A stretch of DNA of 40,157 nt from assembly GCA_937910255.1 (NCBI GenBank), contig CALEOQ010000503.1:1-40157 (forward strand), read 5' to 3'. Under the pieces are notes generated by a model. It did no database searches, was not told the origin of the DNA, and saw nothing but the letters and a program-made list of their open reading frames with translations. A program made the translations under genes and the position numbers. Of the stretch, positions 30,537 through 39,495 are shown piece by piece (the stretch's first letter is position 1; each line of letters opens with the position of its first letter). The stretch comes from an uncultured Caulobacteraceae bacterium. Lineage in GTDB: Bacteria > Pseudomonadota > Alphaproteobacteria > Caulobacterales > Caulobacteraceae.

Positions 30537-31735
30537 AGCAAGATAAGTCGCGCCTCTATGGCGCTGTCGCCGCTGTGGCGCTGATTGCAGCCGCCGGCGG
30601 CTTCGGTCTGTCTAGCCTATTGAACCGTAGCGATGCCCCCCCTGCCGCAGCTGCGGACGAGCATGCAGAAGGCGAGGAGGGACATAAGGAAGGTGAAGGG
30701 GGGGCGGAGAAATCGGCCGAAGCCCCAGAGGGGATCGTTGCGCTCACGCCCGCCCAAATCCAGGCCTCCGGCATCAACGTCGTTGGGGTAGGACGTGGCG
30801 GCGGCGGCGAAGCCCGGCTCTCTGGACGCGTCGAGCCGATGATCGACGCGCGAGCCAGCGTGGGCGCTTCCGTCGCTGGTCGGGTGGAACGAGTGCTGGT
30901 GGCGCCGGGCCAGTCGGTTCGTGCTGGTCAAGCGTTGGCGATCCTTGTCAGCGGAGACGCCGCGACCTTTCGCGCCGAGGCTGACGCGGCCGCGGCGTCG
31001 GCCGACGCCGCCCGTCGTGCCTACGAGCGGGACCGAAGTCTTGGCGAGCAGGGTGTCGTAGCGCGCCAGGAAGTCGAGGCCTCGCGCGCCCAGGCGCTGA
31101 GTGCTGAAGCCTCCACGCGGGCGGCGCGGGCGAGGGCGTCGGCGGCAGGGTCGCCAAATGCGGCTGGCCGGGCCAGCATTTCCTCCCCGATAGCCGGGGT
31201 CGTAACAACGGTGCAGGTGGGACCGGGAGGTTTTGTCGCGCAGGGCGGGATCGTTGCAGAGGTGACGAATCCAAGCCGCGTCGAACTGGTCTTCAACGCG
31301 CCGCCGGCAGCTGCAGCGGGGGTTCGGGTAGGATCGCCCATCCGGGTGCAAGGTCCCTCTGGTGAGTTCGAGGCCGTTGTCACCGGCGTCGCCACGGGCG
31401 CCAACGCGCAGAGTGGTGCAGCCATCGTCCGGGCGCGTCCGAGCGGTGGGGCGCTGCCGCCGGCCGGCTCGGCTGTGACAGGCGCTGTGGTCACGGGGGC
31501 TTCCGGCGAAGGGACCACTGTCCCCTCCGAGGCCGTTCAATCGGTCGAAGGCGCAAGCGTTGTGTTCGTGCAGACGCAAGGCGGCTTCAGGGCTGTCCCA
31601 GTACTCGTCGGGCGCCGAGCCGGCGGTCGAACGGAGATCCTCAACGGGCTCAATGGCTCTGAACGAATCGCCGGCGCCAACGCCTTCCTACTCAAAGCCG
31701 AGCTCGCCAAGGGCGAGGCCGAGCACGGTCACTAG
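30533..31735 (+). CDS. czcB: CzcB-family periplasmic adaptor
   Basis: A 400-residue membrane fusion protein. It has an N-terminal anchor helix (YGAVAAVALIAAAGGFGLSS), a His/Glu-rich stretch (ADEHAEGEEGHKEGEGG) that may bind metal, a lipoyl-like domain (GRVERVLVAPGQSVRAGQAL), a helical hairpin, and a beta-barrel (ISSPIAGVVTTVQVGPGGFV). It links CzcA to CzcC. It starts within the czcC stop (ATGA) and is followed by czcA after 11 bases. Confidence 0.92.
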   Translation: MKQDKSRLYGAVAAVALIAAAGGFGLSSLLNRSDAPPAAAADEHAEGEEGHKEGEGGAEKSAEAPEGIVALTPAQIQASGINVVGVGRGGGGEARLSGRVEPMIDARASVGASVAGRVERVLVAPGQSVRAGQALAILVSGDAATFRAEADAAAASADAARRAYERDRSLGEQGVVARQEVEASRAQALSAEASTRAARARASAAGSPNAAGRASISSPIAGVVTTVQVGPGGFVAQGGIVAEVTNPSRVELVFNAPPAAAAGVRVGSPIRVQGPSGEFEAVVTGVATGANAQSGAAIVRARPSGGALPPAGSAVTGAVVTGASGEGTTVPSEAVQSVEGASVVFVQTQGGFRAVPVLVGRRAGGRTEILNGLNGSERIAGANAFLLKAELAKGEAEHGH

Positions 31736-31746
31736 GGGCGACGATC

Positions 31747-34700
31747 TTGTTCAAAGCTATCATCGAAGCGTCGGTTCGGTTCCGCTGGTTCGTCATTATT
31801 GCCGTCAGCCTCGTTGCGGCGCTGGGTCTGTTCGAACTGACCAAGCTGCCGATCGATGCGGTCCCCGACATCACCAACCGACAGGTGCAGATCACCACGG
31901 TCGCCCCCGCCTTGGCGCCAGAGCAGATCGAGCGTCAGGTCACATATCCGCTGGAGACGGCCCTGGCCGGCATTCCCGGCCTGACCAGCACGCGGTCCCT
32001 CTCGCGCAACGGCTTCAGCCAGATCACCGCGATCTTCACGGACCGGACCGACATCTACTTCGCCCGTCAGCAGGTCGCCGAGCGGCTTGCCGCAGCGTCC
32101 GAGGGGCTTCCCGAAGGTGTGGAACCGGCCCTGTCGCCCATCACGACCGGCCTCGGTGAAGTCCTGATGTGGACGGTCGACTATGTCCCGTTCTCGACCA
32201 AGAGCCTGGCGAAGCCGGGCGAGCCTGGTTGGCAGGCGGGCGGCGTCTATTTGACCCCCGAGGGCGAGCGATTGTCGACGCCCGAACAGCGCGCAACCTA
32301 TCTGCGCACGGTCCAGGATTGGATCATAGCGCCCCAGATGCGCACCACCTCCGGTCTCGCCGGAGTCGATACCGTAGGCGGCTACGTCAAGGAGTACGCC
32401 GTCCGTCCCGACGCCGCGCGGCTGTCCGCCTATGGCCTGGGCCTCGGCGATCTGGTCGAGGCGGTGGAGCGCGCCAACACCCAGGCGGGCGCCGGCTACA
32501 TCCAGCGCGCGGGCGAGGCCCTGGTCGTTCGTACCGACGCTCTGGCGCTAACCATCGGCGACCTGGCCCAGGCCCCGGTCGTCAATCGCGGCGGTCTGGT
32601 CGTTCGGGTCGCCGACGTCGCCACGGTCGAGATCGGTCAGGCCCCCCGTCTGGGCGGCGCCAGCCGCGACGGCCACGAGGCCGTTCTGGGGACGGCCCTG
32701 ATGATCGCCGGCGGCAACAGCCGCACCGTCGCCCAGGCCGCCGCCGACAGACTGGCGGTGGTGGACGACAGTCTTCCCCCAAGTATCGTCGCCATCCCGG
32801 TGCTGAATCGCAGTGAGCTTGTCAACTCCACCATCGCGACGGTCGCCCGGAACCTGACCGAGGGCGCCCTTCTCGTCGTGGTGGTGCTGTTCCTGCTGCT
32901 GGGCAACATCCGCGCCGCGACCATCACAGCATTGATGATCCCGCTGTCCTTCCTGTTCGCGGTCATCGGCATGAACCGGTTCGGCATCAGTGGAAACCTG
33001 ATGAGCCTTGGCGCCCTCGACTTTGGTCTGATGGTCGACGGCGCGGTTGTGGTGATCGAGAACACACTGCTGATGCTGACACAGCGGCGGGCTCAGCTCG
33101 GTCGGATGCTGACGCGCCACGAACGATTGGGCGTTGCGGTTCAATCCGCGCGTCAGATGGTCAAGCCGGCCGCCTTTGGCCAGCTGATCATCCTTCTCGT
33201 ATTCGCCCCGCTGCTGATGCTGGAAGGCGTCGAGGGCAAGACGTTCCAGCCCATGGGCGCGACCGTCATGCTAGCCCTGGTTGGAGCGTTTATTTTCTCC
33301 TTCACCTTCGTGCCTGCCATGACAGCCCTGCTGGTGCGCGATCCCAAGTCGGTCCACGTCGGCCCCGACGGTCAGGCCGTCGAGCATGAGACTTGGATTC
33401 TTCGGTTTGCCCGCCGGTTTGTCCAGCCCGCGATCAAGGCTGCGGTCGGACGGCCTAAGCTCGTGCTGATCTCGGCGGTGGCGACCCTTGTCATCGGCGG
33501 GGTCTCCTTCATGTCGTTGGGTCGGGAATTCATTCCGACGCTCGACGAAGGCGACATCGCCCTGCAGGCGCTGCGCGTGCCATCGGCATCCTTGGAACAG
33601 TCCTTGGCCATGCAGATGGCTCTGGAGCGCGTCATCAAGGCCCAGCCTGAAGTTGAGACCATGTTCTCACGCACCGGCACGGCCGAAGCGGCTGTGGACC
33701 CGATGCCGCCGAACATCTCCGACAGCGTGATCGTGCTGAAGGACCGCAAGGACTGGCCCGATCCTAGCCTTGAGAAGGAGGCGCTGATCGAACGGGTGGA
33801 GAAGGTCGCGGGTCAGCAGATCGGCAACAATTTCGAGTTCAGCCAGCCGATCGAACTCCGCTTCAATGAACTGATCTCCGGCGTCCGAACCGACCTCGCC
33901 GTCATGGTCTATGGCGACGACTTCGACACGCTCCAGCGCGTCGCGGATCAGGTCGCGACTTCGCTCCGGAACACGACCGGGTCGGCGGACGTACGGGTCG
34001 AGCAGGCCTCCGGCCTGCCCACCCTGACCGTCAGCGTTGATCGTACTGCCGCCGCCAGCTACGGCCTGTCTGCGTCCGACGTCAGCGAAGCGGTTTCGGC
34101 CGGGATCGGCGGCGCTGAGGCCGGGCGTATCTTCGAGGGGGACCGGCGCTTCGATGTCGTCGTTCGCCTGCCGGACGACGCCCGCAACGATCCGGCGGCC
34201 CTGGCGGCACTCCCGATCGTCTCCAGTACCGGGGTTATCGTGCCGCTGTCTTCCGTGGCCCGCATCCAGACTGGTGAAGGTCCGAACCAGATCAGTCGTG
34301 AGAACGGCAGCCGTCGCATGGTGGTCCAGGCCAATGTGCGCGGACGAGATCTGGGGGGCTTCGTCACTGACGCCCAGCGCCAGGTCTCGGAGATCGAACT
34401 GCCGGCCGGGGTCTATCTCGATTGGGGCGGCCAGTTCGAGAACCTCAAGCGGGCTGAACAACGGTTTGGTCTCGTCATCCCCGTCGTCTTCGTGTTGATC
34501 GGCCTGTTGCTGTTCCTGGCGCTGGGATCTTTCGCGGAGGCCGGGCTCGTTTTCGCCTGCGTCCCCCTGGCCCTGGTTGGCGGCGCGCTCGCGCTGCTGT
34601 TGCGCGGTATGCCCTTCTCTGTCTCTGCAGCGGTCGGCTTCATCGCCGTCTCCGGCGTGGCGACCCTGAATGGCCTAGTGCTTATGCAGGCGATCCGCGA

Positions 34701-34968
34701 ACGGCTGACAGCCGGGCTGACTCCCTACGACGCGGCCATCGAAGGCGCCTCAAGCCGTCTTCGGGCCGTATTGACGACCGCCCTCGTGGCGATCGTTGGC
34801 TTCATCCCGATGGCGCTCGCGCATGGTGCGGGTGCTGAGGTGCAGAAGCCCCTGGCCACGGTCGTCATCGGCGGCCTCCTCACAGCGACGGCGCTGACGC
34901 TGCTGGTGCTGCCGACCTTCGCCGCGAAAGCTGTGAAGCACCGGAAGGCTGAGGGGATGGACGATTGA
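31747..34968 (+). CDS. czcA: CzcA-family heavy-metal RND pump
   Basis: A 1073-residue HME-RND transporter driving export of divalent cations across the envelope. It begins MFKAIIEASVRFRWFVII and shows the family pattern of 12 helices with two large periplasmic loops. Helix 4 carries DFGLMVDGAVVVIEN (near residues 424-438), with the two Asp and one Glu of the proton relay of Co/Zn/Cd-type CzcA proteins. Start is TTG 31747, an uncommon codon, supported by N-terminal homology pattern and AGGGG upstream. The stop overlaps the following TTG (TTGA). Confidence 0.95.
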   Translation: MFKAIIEASVRFRWFVIIAVSLVAALGLFELTKLPIDAVPDITNRQVQITTVAPALAPEQIERQVTYPLETALAGIPGLTSTRSLSRNGFSQITAIFTDRTDIYFARQQVAERLAAASEGLPEGVEPALSPITTGLGEVLMWTVDYVPFSTKSLAKPGEPGWQAGGVYLTPEGERLSTPEQRATYLRTVQDWIIAPQMRTTSGLAGVDTVGGYVKEYAVRPDAARLSAYGLGLGDLVEAVERANTQAGAGYIQRAGEALVVRTDALALTIGDLAQAPVVNRGGLVVRVADVATVEIGQAPRLGGASRDGHEAVLGTALMIAGGNSRTVAQAAADRLAVVDDSLPPSIVAIPVLNRSELVNSTIATVARNLTEGALLVVVVLFLLLGNIRAATITALMIPLSFLFAVIGMNRFGISGNLMSLGALDFGLMVDGAVVVIENTLLMLTQRRAQLGRMLTRHERLGVAVQSARQMVKPAAFGQLIILLVFAPLLMLEGVEGKTFQPMGATVMLALVGAFIFSFTFVPAMTALLVRDPKSVHVGPDGQAVEHETWILRFARRFVQPAIKAAVGRPKLVLISAVATLVIGGVSFMSLGREFIPTLDEGDIALQALRVPSASLEQSLAMQMALERVIKAQPEVETMFSRTGTAEAAVDPMPPNISDSVIVLKDRKDWPDPSLEKEALIERVEKVAGQQIGNNFEFSQPIELRFNELISGVRTDLAVMVYGDDFDTLQRVADQVATSLRNTTGSADVRVEQASGLPTLTVSVDRTAAASYGLSASDVSEAVSAGIGGAEAGRIFEGDRRFDVVVRLPDDARNDPAALAALPIVSSTGVIVPLSSVARIQTGEGPNQISRENGSRRMVVQANVRGRDLGGFVTDAQRQVSEIELPAGVYLDWGGQFENLKRAEQRFGLVIPVVFVLIGLLLFLALGSFAEAGLVFACVPLALVGGALALLLRGMPFSVSAAVGFIAVSGVATLNGLVLMQAIRERLTAGLTPYDAAIEGASSRLRAVLTTALVAIVGFIPMALAHGAGAEVQKPLATVVIGGLLTATALTLLVLPTFAAKAVKHRKAEGMDD

Positions 34969-35567
34969 GCCCGCCCACGTTCGAAGACGATCAGCAGCGA
35001 AAAACGCTGCTGATCGTCTTGATCCTCAACGCGCTGCTGTTTGCTGTCCTCGGTGTCGGCGGGCTGATAGCGGACTCGAGCGCTCTGGTGGCGAACGCCG
35101 TCGACAATGGCTCGGACGCGGCCGTCTACTTGATCAGCTTCCTGGCTGTGGGTCGCGCCGCCCGGTGGAAACGCCGGGCGGCGCGCGCCTCCGGCATCAT
35201 GCTCCTGATCTTTGCGGTCGGCGTGCTGATCGACGCGGGGCGGCGCTGGTGGTTCGGGGCGGAGCCTGTTGGTTGGACGATGATGGCTCTCGCCCTTGTA
35301 GCGGCAGGCGTGAATCTGGTTTGCCTGCTACTGCTGCGCCGCTCGCAAACCGATGACGTGAACATGCGGGCCGCGGAAACCTTCAGCCTGAACGACTTTG
35401 CGTCCAACGGGGGCATCCTCGTCGCCGGCGGACTTGTCATGTGGCTGGACCGCGCTTGGCCGGACCTGGCGGTCGGCGTTCTAGTCGCAATCATCGCCGC
35501 CAAGGGCGGCCTCGAGATCCTACGTGACGCCGCCGCAAGCGGCGACCAACCCGACAAACAGGCCTAA
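34965..35567 (+). CDS. Second short CDF-type cation transporter
   Basis: A 200-residue protein similar in build to the CDF-like gene at 28152: six helices, helix 2 pair D47/D51 (NAVDNGSDAAVY), helix 5 N143-D144-x3-N148 (SLNDFASN), and no C-terminal cytoplasmic domain. It starts with TTG 34965, overlapping the czcA stop; AGGGG lies 8 bases upstream. It probably moves Zn or Cd from cytoplasm to periplasm for pickup by CzcCBA. The helix 5 site again differs from canonical HxxxD. Confidence 0.8.
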   Translation: MSPPTFEDDQQRKTLLIVLILNALLFAVLGVGGLIADSSALVANAVDNGSDAAVYLISFLAVGRAARWKRRAARASGIMLLIFAVGVLIDAGRRWWFGAEPVGWTMMALALVAAGVNLVCLLLLRRSQTDDVNMRAAETFSLNDFASNGGILVAGGLVMWLDRAWPDLAVGVLVAIIAAKGGLEILRDAAASGDQPDKQA

Positions 35568-35580
35568 AGGGGGGGCTGCC

Positions 35581-38118
35581 ATGGCCGAGGAAAAACTTCG
35601 TCTCGCGATCCCAGTGTTACTCCCGTCCGATGGGGACGCATGCGAGCGCTGCGTTCAAGAACTGACGGAAATCCTCAAAGGCCGCACCGGTGTAGCTGAA
35701 GCTCATGTCGAAGGGCGCGAGGACGCACATCTTTGCATCCACTTCGACCCGTCGCTGATCACCCCATCGCAGGTGCGCGCCCTTGCCAAACAGCAGGGGG
35801 CTCGGATCGCCGAGTCCTTTGGACATATGAACTACCGGCTCGCGCAGCCTATGCACGCGAGGGCTGCGCGAACCCTAGCGGAAGATCTGCGCGCCAAACC
35901 GGGCGTAGTTCGCGCTGAGGTGGGCTCTACCGGGGCCGCCATCGTCGAGTTCGACCGAAATCAGCTCGACGAGCAGACGCTGCGGGCTTTCCTCGACAGT
36001 CGCGCGGTCGCTTTAGGGCAAGCGCCAGGCGCCGAGGCCCCTAGCAGCTTCGTGGAACCCTCGAACGACGACCATGCCGCCCATGGTCACAGGCCGGGCG
36101 AGGGGCACGGCCATAAGCACGGAGGCGTCTTCGGCGAGCGAACTGAGCTCGTCTTCGCGGTGCTCTCTGGTGTCGCCCTGCTAGTAGGCTGGCTGGCGTC
36201 GTTCCGGCTCTCTGGGCCCGTTCCTCTAGGCTTTTACGTGCTGGCCTATGGCTTTGGGGGCTACTTCACCCTGCGGGAGGCTCTGGAAAACCTCCGCAAC
36301 CGGCGCTTCGAGATCGACACCCTGATGCTGGTTGCGGCGGCGGGCGCCGCAGCATTGGGCGAGTGGGCGGAGGGCGCCCTGTTGCTGGTCCTGTTCAGCT
36401 TGGGGCACGCACTGGAGCAGTACGCAATGGGGCGCGCCCGACGGGCCATCGAGGCGTTGGCCGAGCTCGCGCCTGAGCGTGCGAGCCGCAAGCGCGGAGA
36501 CGTTTTCGAAGAGGTGCCGGTCGAGGCGCTACAGGTTGGCGACATCGTCCTGGTGCGGCCTAACGAACGGCTCGCCGCAGATGGCGTGGTGGTGCTTGGA
36601 GAGAGCGCTGTCAATCAAGCGCCCGTCACCGGCGAGAGCATGCCGGTGGAAAAGCGCCCATCGACTTCGGAAACCCCGTTCGAAACCGCAGACGCAGCTC
36701 ATAAGGTTTTCGCAGGCACCATCAATGGCGCGGGTGCGCTGGAAGTCCGCGTGGCTCGCCTGTCGAGCCAGTCCACGCTGGCGCGTGTGGTCACCATGGT
36801 CGCCGAGGCGGAGGCGCAGCGATCTCCTACGCAGCGCTTCACCGACAAGTTCGAGCGCATCTTCGTGCCAGCGGTGCTGGCCGGTGTTGTCGCCCTGATG
36901 TTCGCCTGGGTCGTCGTGGACGAGCCTTTCAGTGTCAGTTTCTATCGGGCGATGGCCGTTCTAGTCGCCGCCAGCCCCTGTGCCCTGGCGATCTCCGTAC
37001 CCAGCGCTGTGCTGAGCGGGGTGGCTCGCGCCGGTCGCGGCGGCGTGCTCGTCAAGGGCGGCGGGCCGCTTGAGAACCTGGGAACGCTGCAGGCGCTGGC
37101 TTTCGATAAGACCGGCACACTGACCGAAGGCCGTCCGCGGGTCACCGACGTCGTGCCGCCAATCGGCGTCACCAAAGAGCGACTGCTGGAGACAGCTGCC
37201 GCTGTGGAGGCGCTTAGCGACCACCCGCTGGCCTCAGCTGTCGTCACGGCCGCCTCCGAGGCGCTGTCTGCGCCACCTGGGCGGGCGGAGGAGGTGGAGA
37301 GCATCACAGGCCATGGCGTCCGCGGTCGCTATCGCGGCGAGGACGTCCACATCGGCAAGCTCAATATGTTCGAGACCGTCGGCGGTCCCCCTGTTCCCGA
37401 CGAGGTTCGGGGCGAAGCTGAGCGGCTCGCGGCCTCCGGGCGGACCGTCATGGTGGTTCGGAGCGGCGAGACCTATCTCGGAGTTCTAGGCCTTCAGGAC
37501 ACGCCCCGAGAGGGCGCCGCAGAGGTGATCGCCTCCCTTCGCCAGCTTGGCGTCAAACGCATGATCATGCTGTCTGGCGACAATCAGGGGGTCGCCGACG
37601 CCATCGCGGCGAAGCTCGGGCTGACCGAAGCGAAGGGCGGCCTGATGCCCGAGGACAAGGTCGCCTTTATCAAGACCATGCGCGAGCAGCGCGGCGGCGT
37701 CGCAATGATCGGTGATGGTGTCAACGATGCGCCGGCCATGGCCAACGCCACAGTCGGGATCGCCATGGGGGCGGCGGGGTCCGACGTCGCGCTCGAAACC
37801 GCAGACGTGGCGCTGATGGCCGACGACCTGCGGCGCTTGCCGTTCGCAGTCGGGCTAAGCCGTCAGACGAGCGCGATTATCAAGCAAAATCTCTTCGTCA
37901 GCCTCGGGATGGTAGCCTTCCTCATCCCGGCCACGATCTTTGGGCTCAAGATTGGCGTAGCTGTCATCTTCCACGAAGGCTCGACCCTGCTGGTGGTCGC
38001 CAATGCTCTTCGGTTGCTGGCTTTTGCTGAGAAGCCCCTCCGCGCCCGGATCGTCCAAACTCCGCGGCGGGGATCAAAGAGAGCTATGCTTCCTGACTCC
38101 CAGCCGCCCGATCTCTGA
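35581..38118 (+). CDS. P1B-4-type heavy-metal-translocating ATPase
   Basis: An 845-residue P-type ATPase. Two degenerate heavy-metal-associated-like domains lie N-terminal (CERCVQEL at about 20-27; a second without cysteines), then a His-rich linker (HAAHGHRPGEGHGHKHGG). The transport site is S465-P466-C467 rather than CPC, and H798-EGST lies in the last helices: both mark the P1B-4 (Co/Zn/Cd) group. Phosphorylation motif DKTGT starts at D509, TGESMPVEK and GDGVNDAPA are intact. ATG 35581 after GGGGGGG is preferred to the frame opening at 35524, which overlaps the CDF gene. Confidence 0.92.
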   Translation: MAEEKLRLAIPVLLPSDGDACERCVQELTEILKGRTGVAEAHVEGREDAHLCIHFDPSLITPSQVRALAKQQGARIAESFGHMNYRLAQPMHARAARTLAEDLRAKPGVVRAEVGSTGAAIVEFDRNQLDEQTLRAFLDSRAVALGQAPGAEAPSSFVEPSNDDHAAHGHRPGEGHGHKHGGVFGERTELVFAVLSGVALLVGWLASFRLSGPVPLGFYVLAYGFGGYFTLREALENLRNRRFEIDTLMLVAAAGAAALGEWAEGALLLVLFSLGHALEQYAMGRARRAIEALAELAPERASRKRGDVFEEVPVEALQVGDIVLVRPNERLAADGVVVLGESAVNQAPVTGESMPVEKRPSTSETPFETADAAHKVFAGTINGAGALEVRVARLSSQSTLARVVTMVAEAEAQRSPTQRFTDKFERIFVPAVLAGVVALMFAWVVVDEPFSVSFYRAMAVLVAASPCALAISVPSAVLSGVARAGRGGVLVKGGGPLENLGTLQALAFDKTGTLTEGRPRVTDVVPPIGVTKERLLETAAAVEALSDHPLASAVVTAASEALSAPPGRAEEVESITGHGVRGRYRGEDVHIGKLNMFETVGGPPVPDEVRGEAERLAASGRTVMVVRSGETYLGVLGLQDTPREGAAEVIASLRQLGVKRMIMLSGDNQGVADAIAAKLGLTEAKGGLMPEDKVAFIKTMREQRGGVAMIGDGVNDAPAMANATVGIAMGAAGSDVALETADVALMADDLRRLPFAVGLSRQTSAIIKQNLFVSLGMVAFLIPATIFGLKIGVAVIFHEGSTLLVVANALRLLAFAEKPLRARIVQTPRRGSKRAMLPDSQPPDL

Positions 38119-38127
38119 GGCTGAGCC

Positions 38128-38604
38128 ATGCATCAAGCTTCCCGAGAGATCGTTGTGCGGGCGTCATCGAAGCGCGTCTGGGACACACTCACGACGTTCG
38201 GAAGCTATCCCGATTGGACCCCCGCTGTCCGAGTGAGGGGTGACCTCGCGCCTGGCGGCAAGTTCGACTACGCCATCTTGGTCGGGCGTCCCGGTGGCCA
38301 GCCGCGTCACTTCAGCTTGGCCGGCAACATCGAGCAACTTGAGCCCCTTGCTTTGCTGTCTTGGGACGTTGGCCTGTCGGGCCTGCTGAGGATGCAATTC
38401 GCCATTCATCTCACCCCACGGCCGGACGCAACCAAGGTTCGTCAGAGCGTTCAGATCACCGGACTGCTGGGAGCCGTCGCCGGCAATCATCTGGCGAGGG
38501 TCTTCGGAGCGATCTTCGATCGATTGGGCGGTGATCTTCAACGTCACCTGGGCGGGGCCCCTCTCAAGCATGGCCGGAATGGTCGAAGGCGCCGGGGGTC
38601 ATGA
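38128..38604 (+). CDS. SRPBCC (START/Bet v1-like) family protein
   Basis: A 158-residue protein with the SRPBCC pattern: an opening strand (SREIVVRASSKRVWDTLTTF) with a first helix, G-rich turn before SYPDWTPAVRVRGDL, a series of strands (GKFDYAILVG, LEPLALLSWDVGL), and a long C-terminal helix (NHLARVFGAIFDRLGGDLQR). These hydrophobic-pocket proteins bind small ligands; the ligand is unknown. It starts 9 bases after the ATPase stop, so probably in the same transcript. The C-terminal 15 residues are basic and irregular. Confidence 0.75.
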   Translation: MHQASREIVVRASSKRVWDTLTTFGSYPDWTPAVRVRGDLAPGGKFDYAILVGRPGGQPRHFSLAGNIEQLEPLALLSWDVGLSGLLRMQFAIHLTPRPDATKVRQSVQITGLLGAVAGNHLARVFGAIFDRLGGDLQRHLGGAPLKHGRNGRRRRGS

Positions 38605-38809
38605 CCACGAATTTCTCGCAGTTCCGGCGGTCATTGCGCCGGCTGCTGCCGGCTGCGCCTGAGGCCGGCGCCAACACTGCAGTTCTCTAGTCCCGCAGGA
38701 ATATGCGACTTTCGGACCACTTACGTCACACTCTAGCTGAAGCAAAGGCGACGAACGACGACCGGCACAGACGTTGATCGCCGGCTGCTGCTCGGCCACA
38801 GTTGGCCTT
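38605..38809. other. Gap before the fluoride riboswitch, no gene
   Basis: No supported gene. GCCGGC palindromes near 38638-38665 could form a weak terminator after the SRPBCC gene. The crcB promoter should lie in the second half, but I cannot place -35/-10 boxes convincingly. Confidence 0.4.
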
Positions 38810-38860
38810 GATGGGGATGGAGTGCCCCCGATAACCGCCGCTGTGGCTGATGACTCCTAC
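38810..38860 (+). ncRNA. Fluoride riboswitch aptamer (crcB motif)
   Basis: The segment has the crcB-motif blocks in order: GGGGATGGAGT, CCCCC, ATAACCGCC and GGCTGATGACTCCTAC. GGAGT (38819-38823) pairs with ACTCC (38853-38857). It lies directly upstream of crcB, the standard target of this riboswitch class, which turns expression on when fluoride binds. Confidence 0.88.
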
Positions 38861-38918
38861 CTCGCGCCGTTCTGGCGGAGGTAGGTTCGTGCGCCGCCTC
38901 CGAGACAATCGAGGAGGC
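38856..38918 (+). promoter_or_regulatory. Riboswitch expression platform with competing hairpins
   Basis: CCTACCTC (38856-38863) pairs with GAGGTAGG (38878-38885), extended by CGCC/GGCG, using two bases of the aptamer stem, so the two folds compete. A second hairpin GCCTCC (38896-38901) with GGAGGC (38913-38918) covers the crcB Shine-Dalgarno. The layout suggests translational control. Confidence 0.65.
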
Positions 38919-38920
38919 AT

Positions 38921-39313
38921 ATGGGCTCGTTCACTTCGTACTTCTGGCTGTTTGTCGGCGCTGGAATCGGCGGCGCGCTTCGACACGGCGCAAACCGAGC
39001 CAGTGTCGCCTTGGTGGGGATTGGATTTCCTGCCGGCACGCTTTTCGTGAACTTGGCTGGTTGTTTCGCGATGGGCGTGCTGGCCAGCCTGTTCGCTTTC
39101 CGCGGCGAGTGGTTCACGCAACACAGCCGCTTATTCCTGACCACGGGTATTCTGGGCGGCTTCACCACGTTCTCAGCATTCTCGCTTGACGCCGCGGTCA
39201 TCTGGGAACGAGGCCAAACTGGGTTAGCCTCGACCTATGTGCTCGTCTCCCTGGCCGGATCCCTGGTTGGGGTGTTCGTCGGTCTCTGGGTCGGGCGCGT
39301 GATCTTCCGGTAG
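38921..39313 (+). CDS. crcB: CrcB/Fluc fluoride channel
   Basis: A 130-residue membrane protein with four helices and the CrcB signatures GAGIGGALRHGANR, FPAGTLFVNLAGCF and GGFTTFSAFSLDA. Dimeric Fluc channels let fluoride leave the cytoplasm and protect against it. ATG 38921 follows GAGGAGG. It is governed by the fluoride riboswitch immediately upstream. It appears as a single-gene unit in the resistance cargo, followed by the resolvase region. Confidence 0.93.
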   Translation: MGSFTSYFWLFVGAGIGGALRHGANRASVALVGIGFPAGTLFVNLAGCFAMGVLASLFAFRGEWFTQHSRLFLTTGILGGFTTFSAFSLDAAVIWERGQTGLASTYVLVSLAGSLVGVFVGLWVGRVIFR

Positions 39314-39391
39314 GGCCGCGATGGCGACAAATCGCGAGCTAAGCTCACTCCTTCGTTCCCGGGTACGGCCAGGCCGTCCCAAAACTCCTAA

Positions 39392-39489
39392 GTTTCGAGA
39401 CTCAGGGCAGATGTGCGATTTCCCGCAGCGCAGCCTGTCTCAAAAGTCAGTCTCGAAAGCGTTGACTATCGAGACGGGTTTTGAGACTC
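39392..39489. other. res-like recombination site upstream of the resolvase
   Basis: GTCTC-type arms recur: TTTCGAGACT (39393), TGTCTCAAAA (39436), GTCTCGAAAG (39450), TATCGAGACG (39467) and TTTTGAGACT (39479). They form nested inverted repeats, GTCTCAAAA with TTTTGAGAC and TCTCGA with TCGAGA. Closely set inverted subsites next to a serine recombinase gene are typical of res or crossover sites. Confidence 0.6.
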
Positions 39490-39495
39490 TTCGGC

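Noticed and set aside
38599-38799. Minus-strand frame of 66 codons upstream of the riboswitch
   Set aside because: No ribosome site or domain, and it spans the likely terminator and promoter region.
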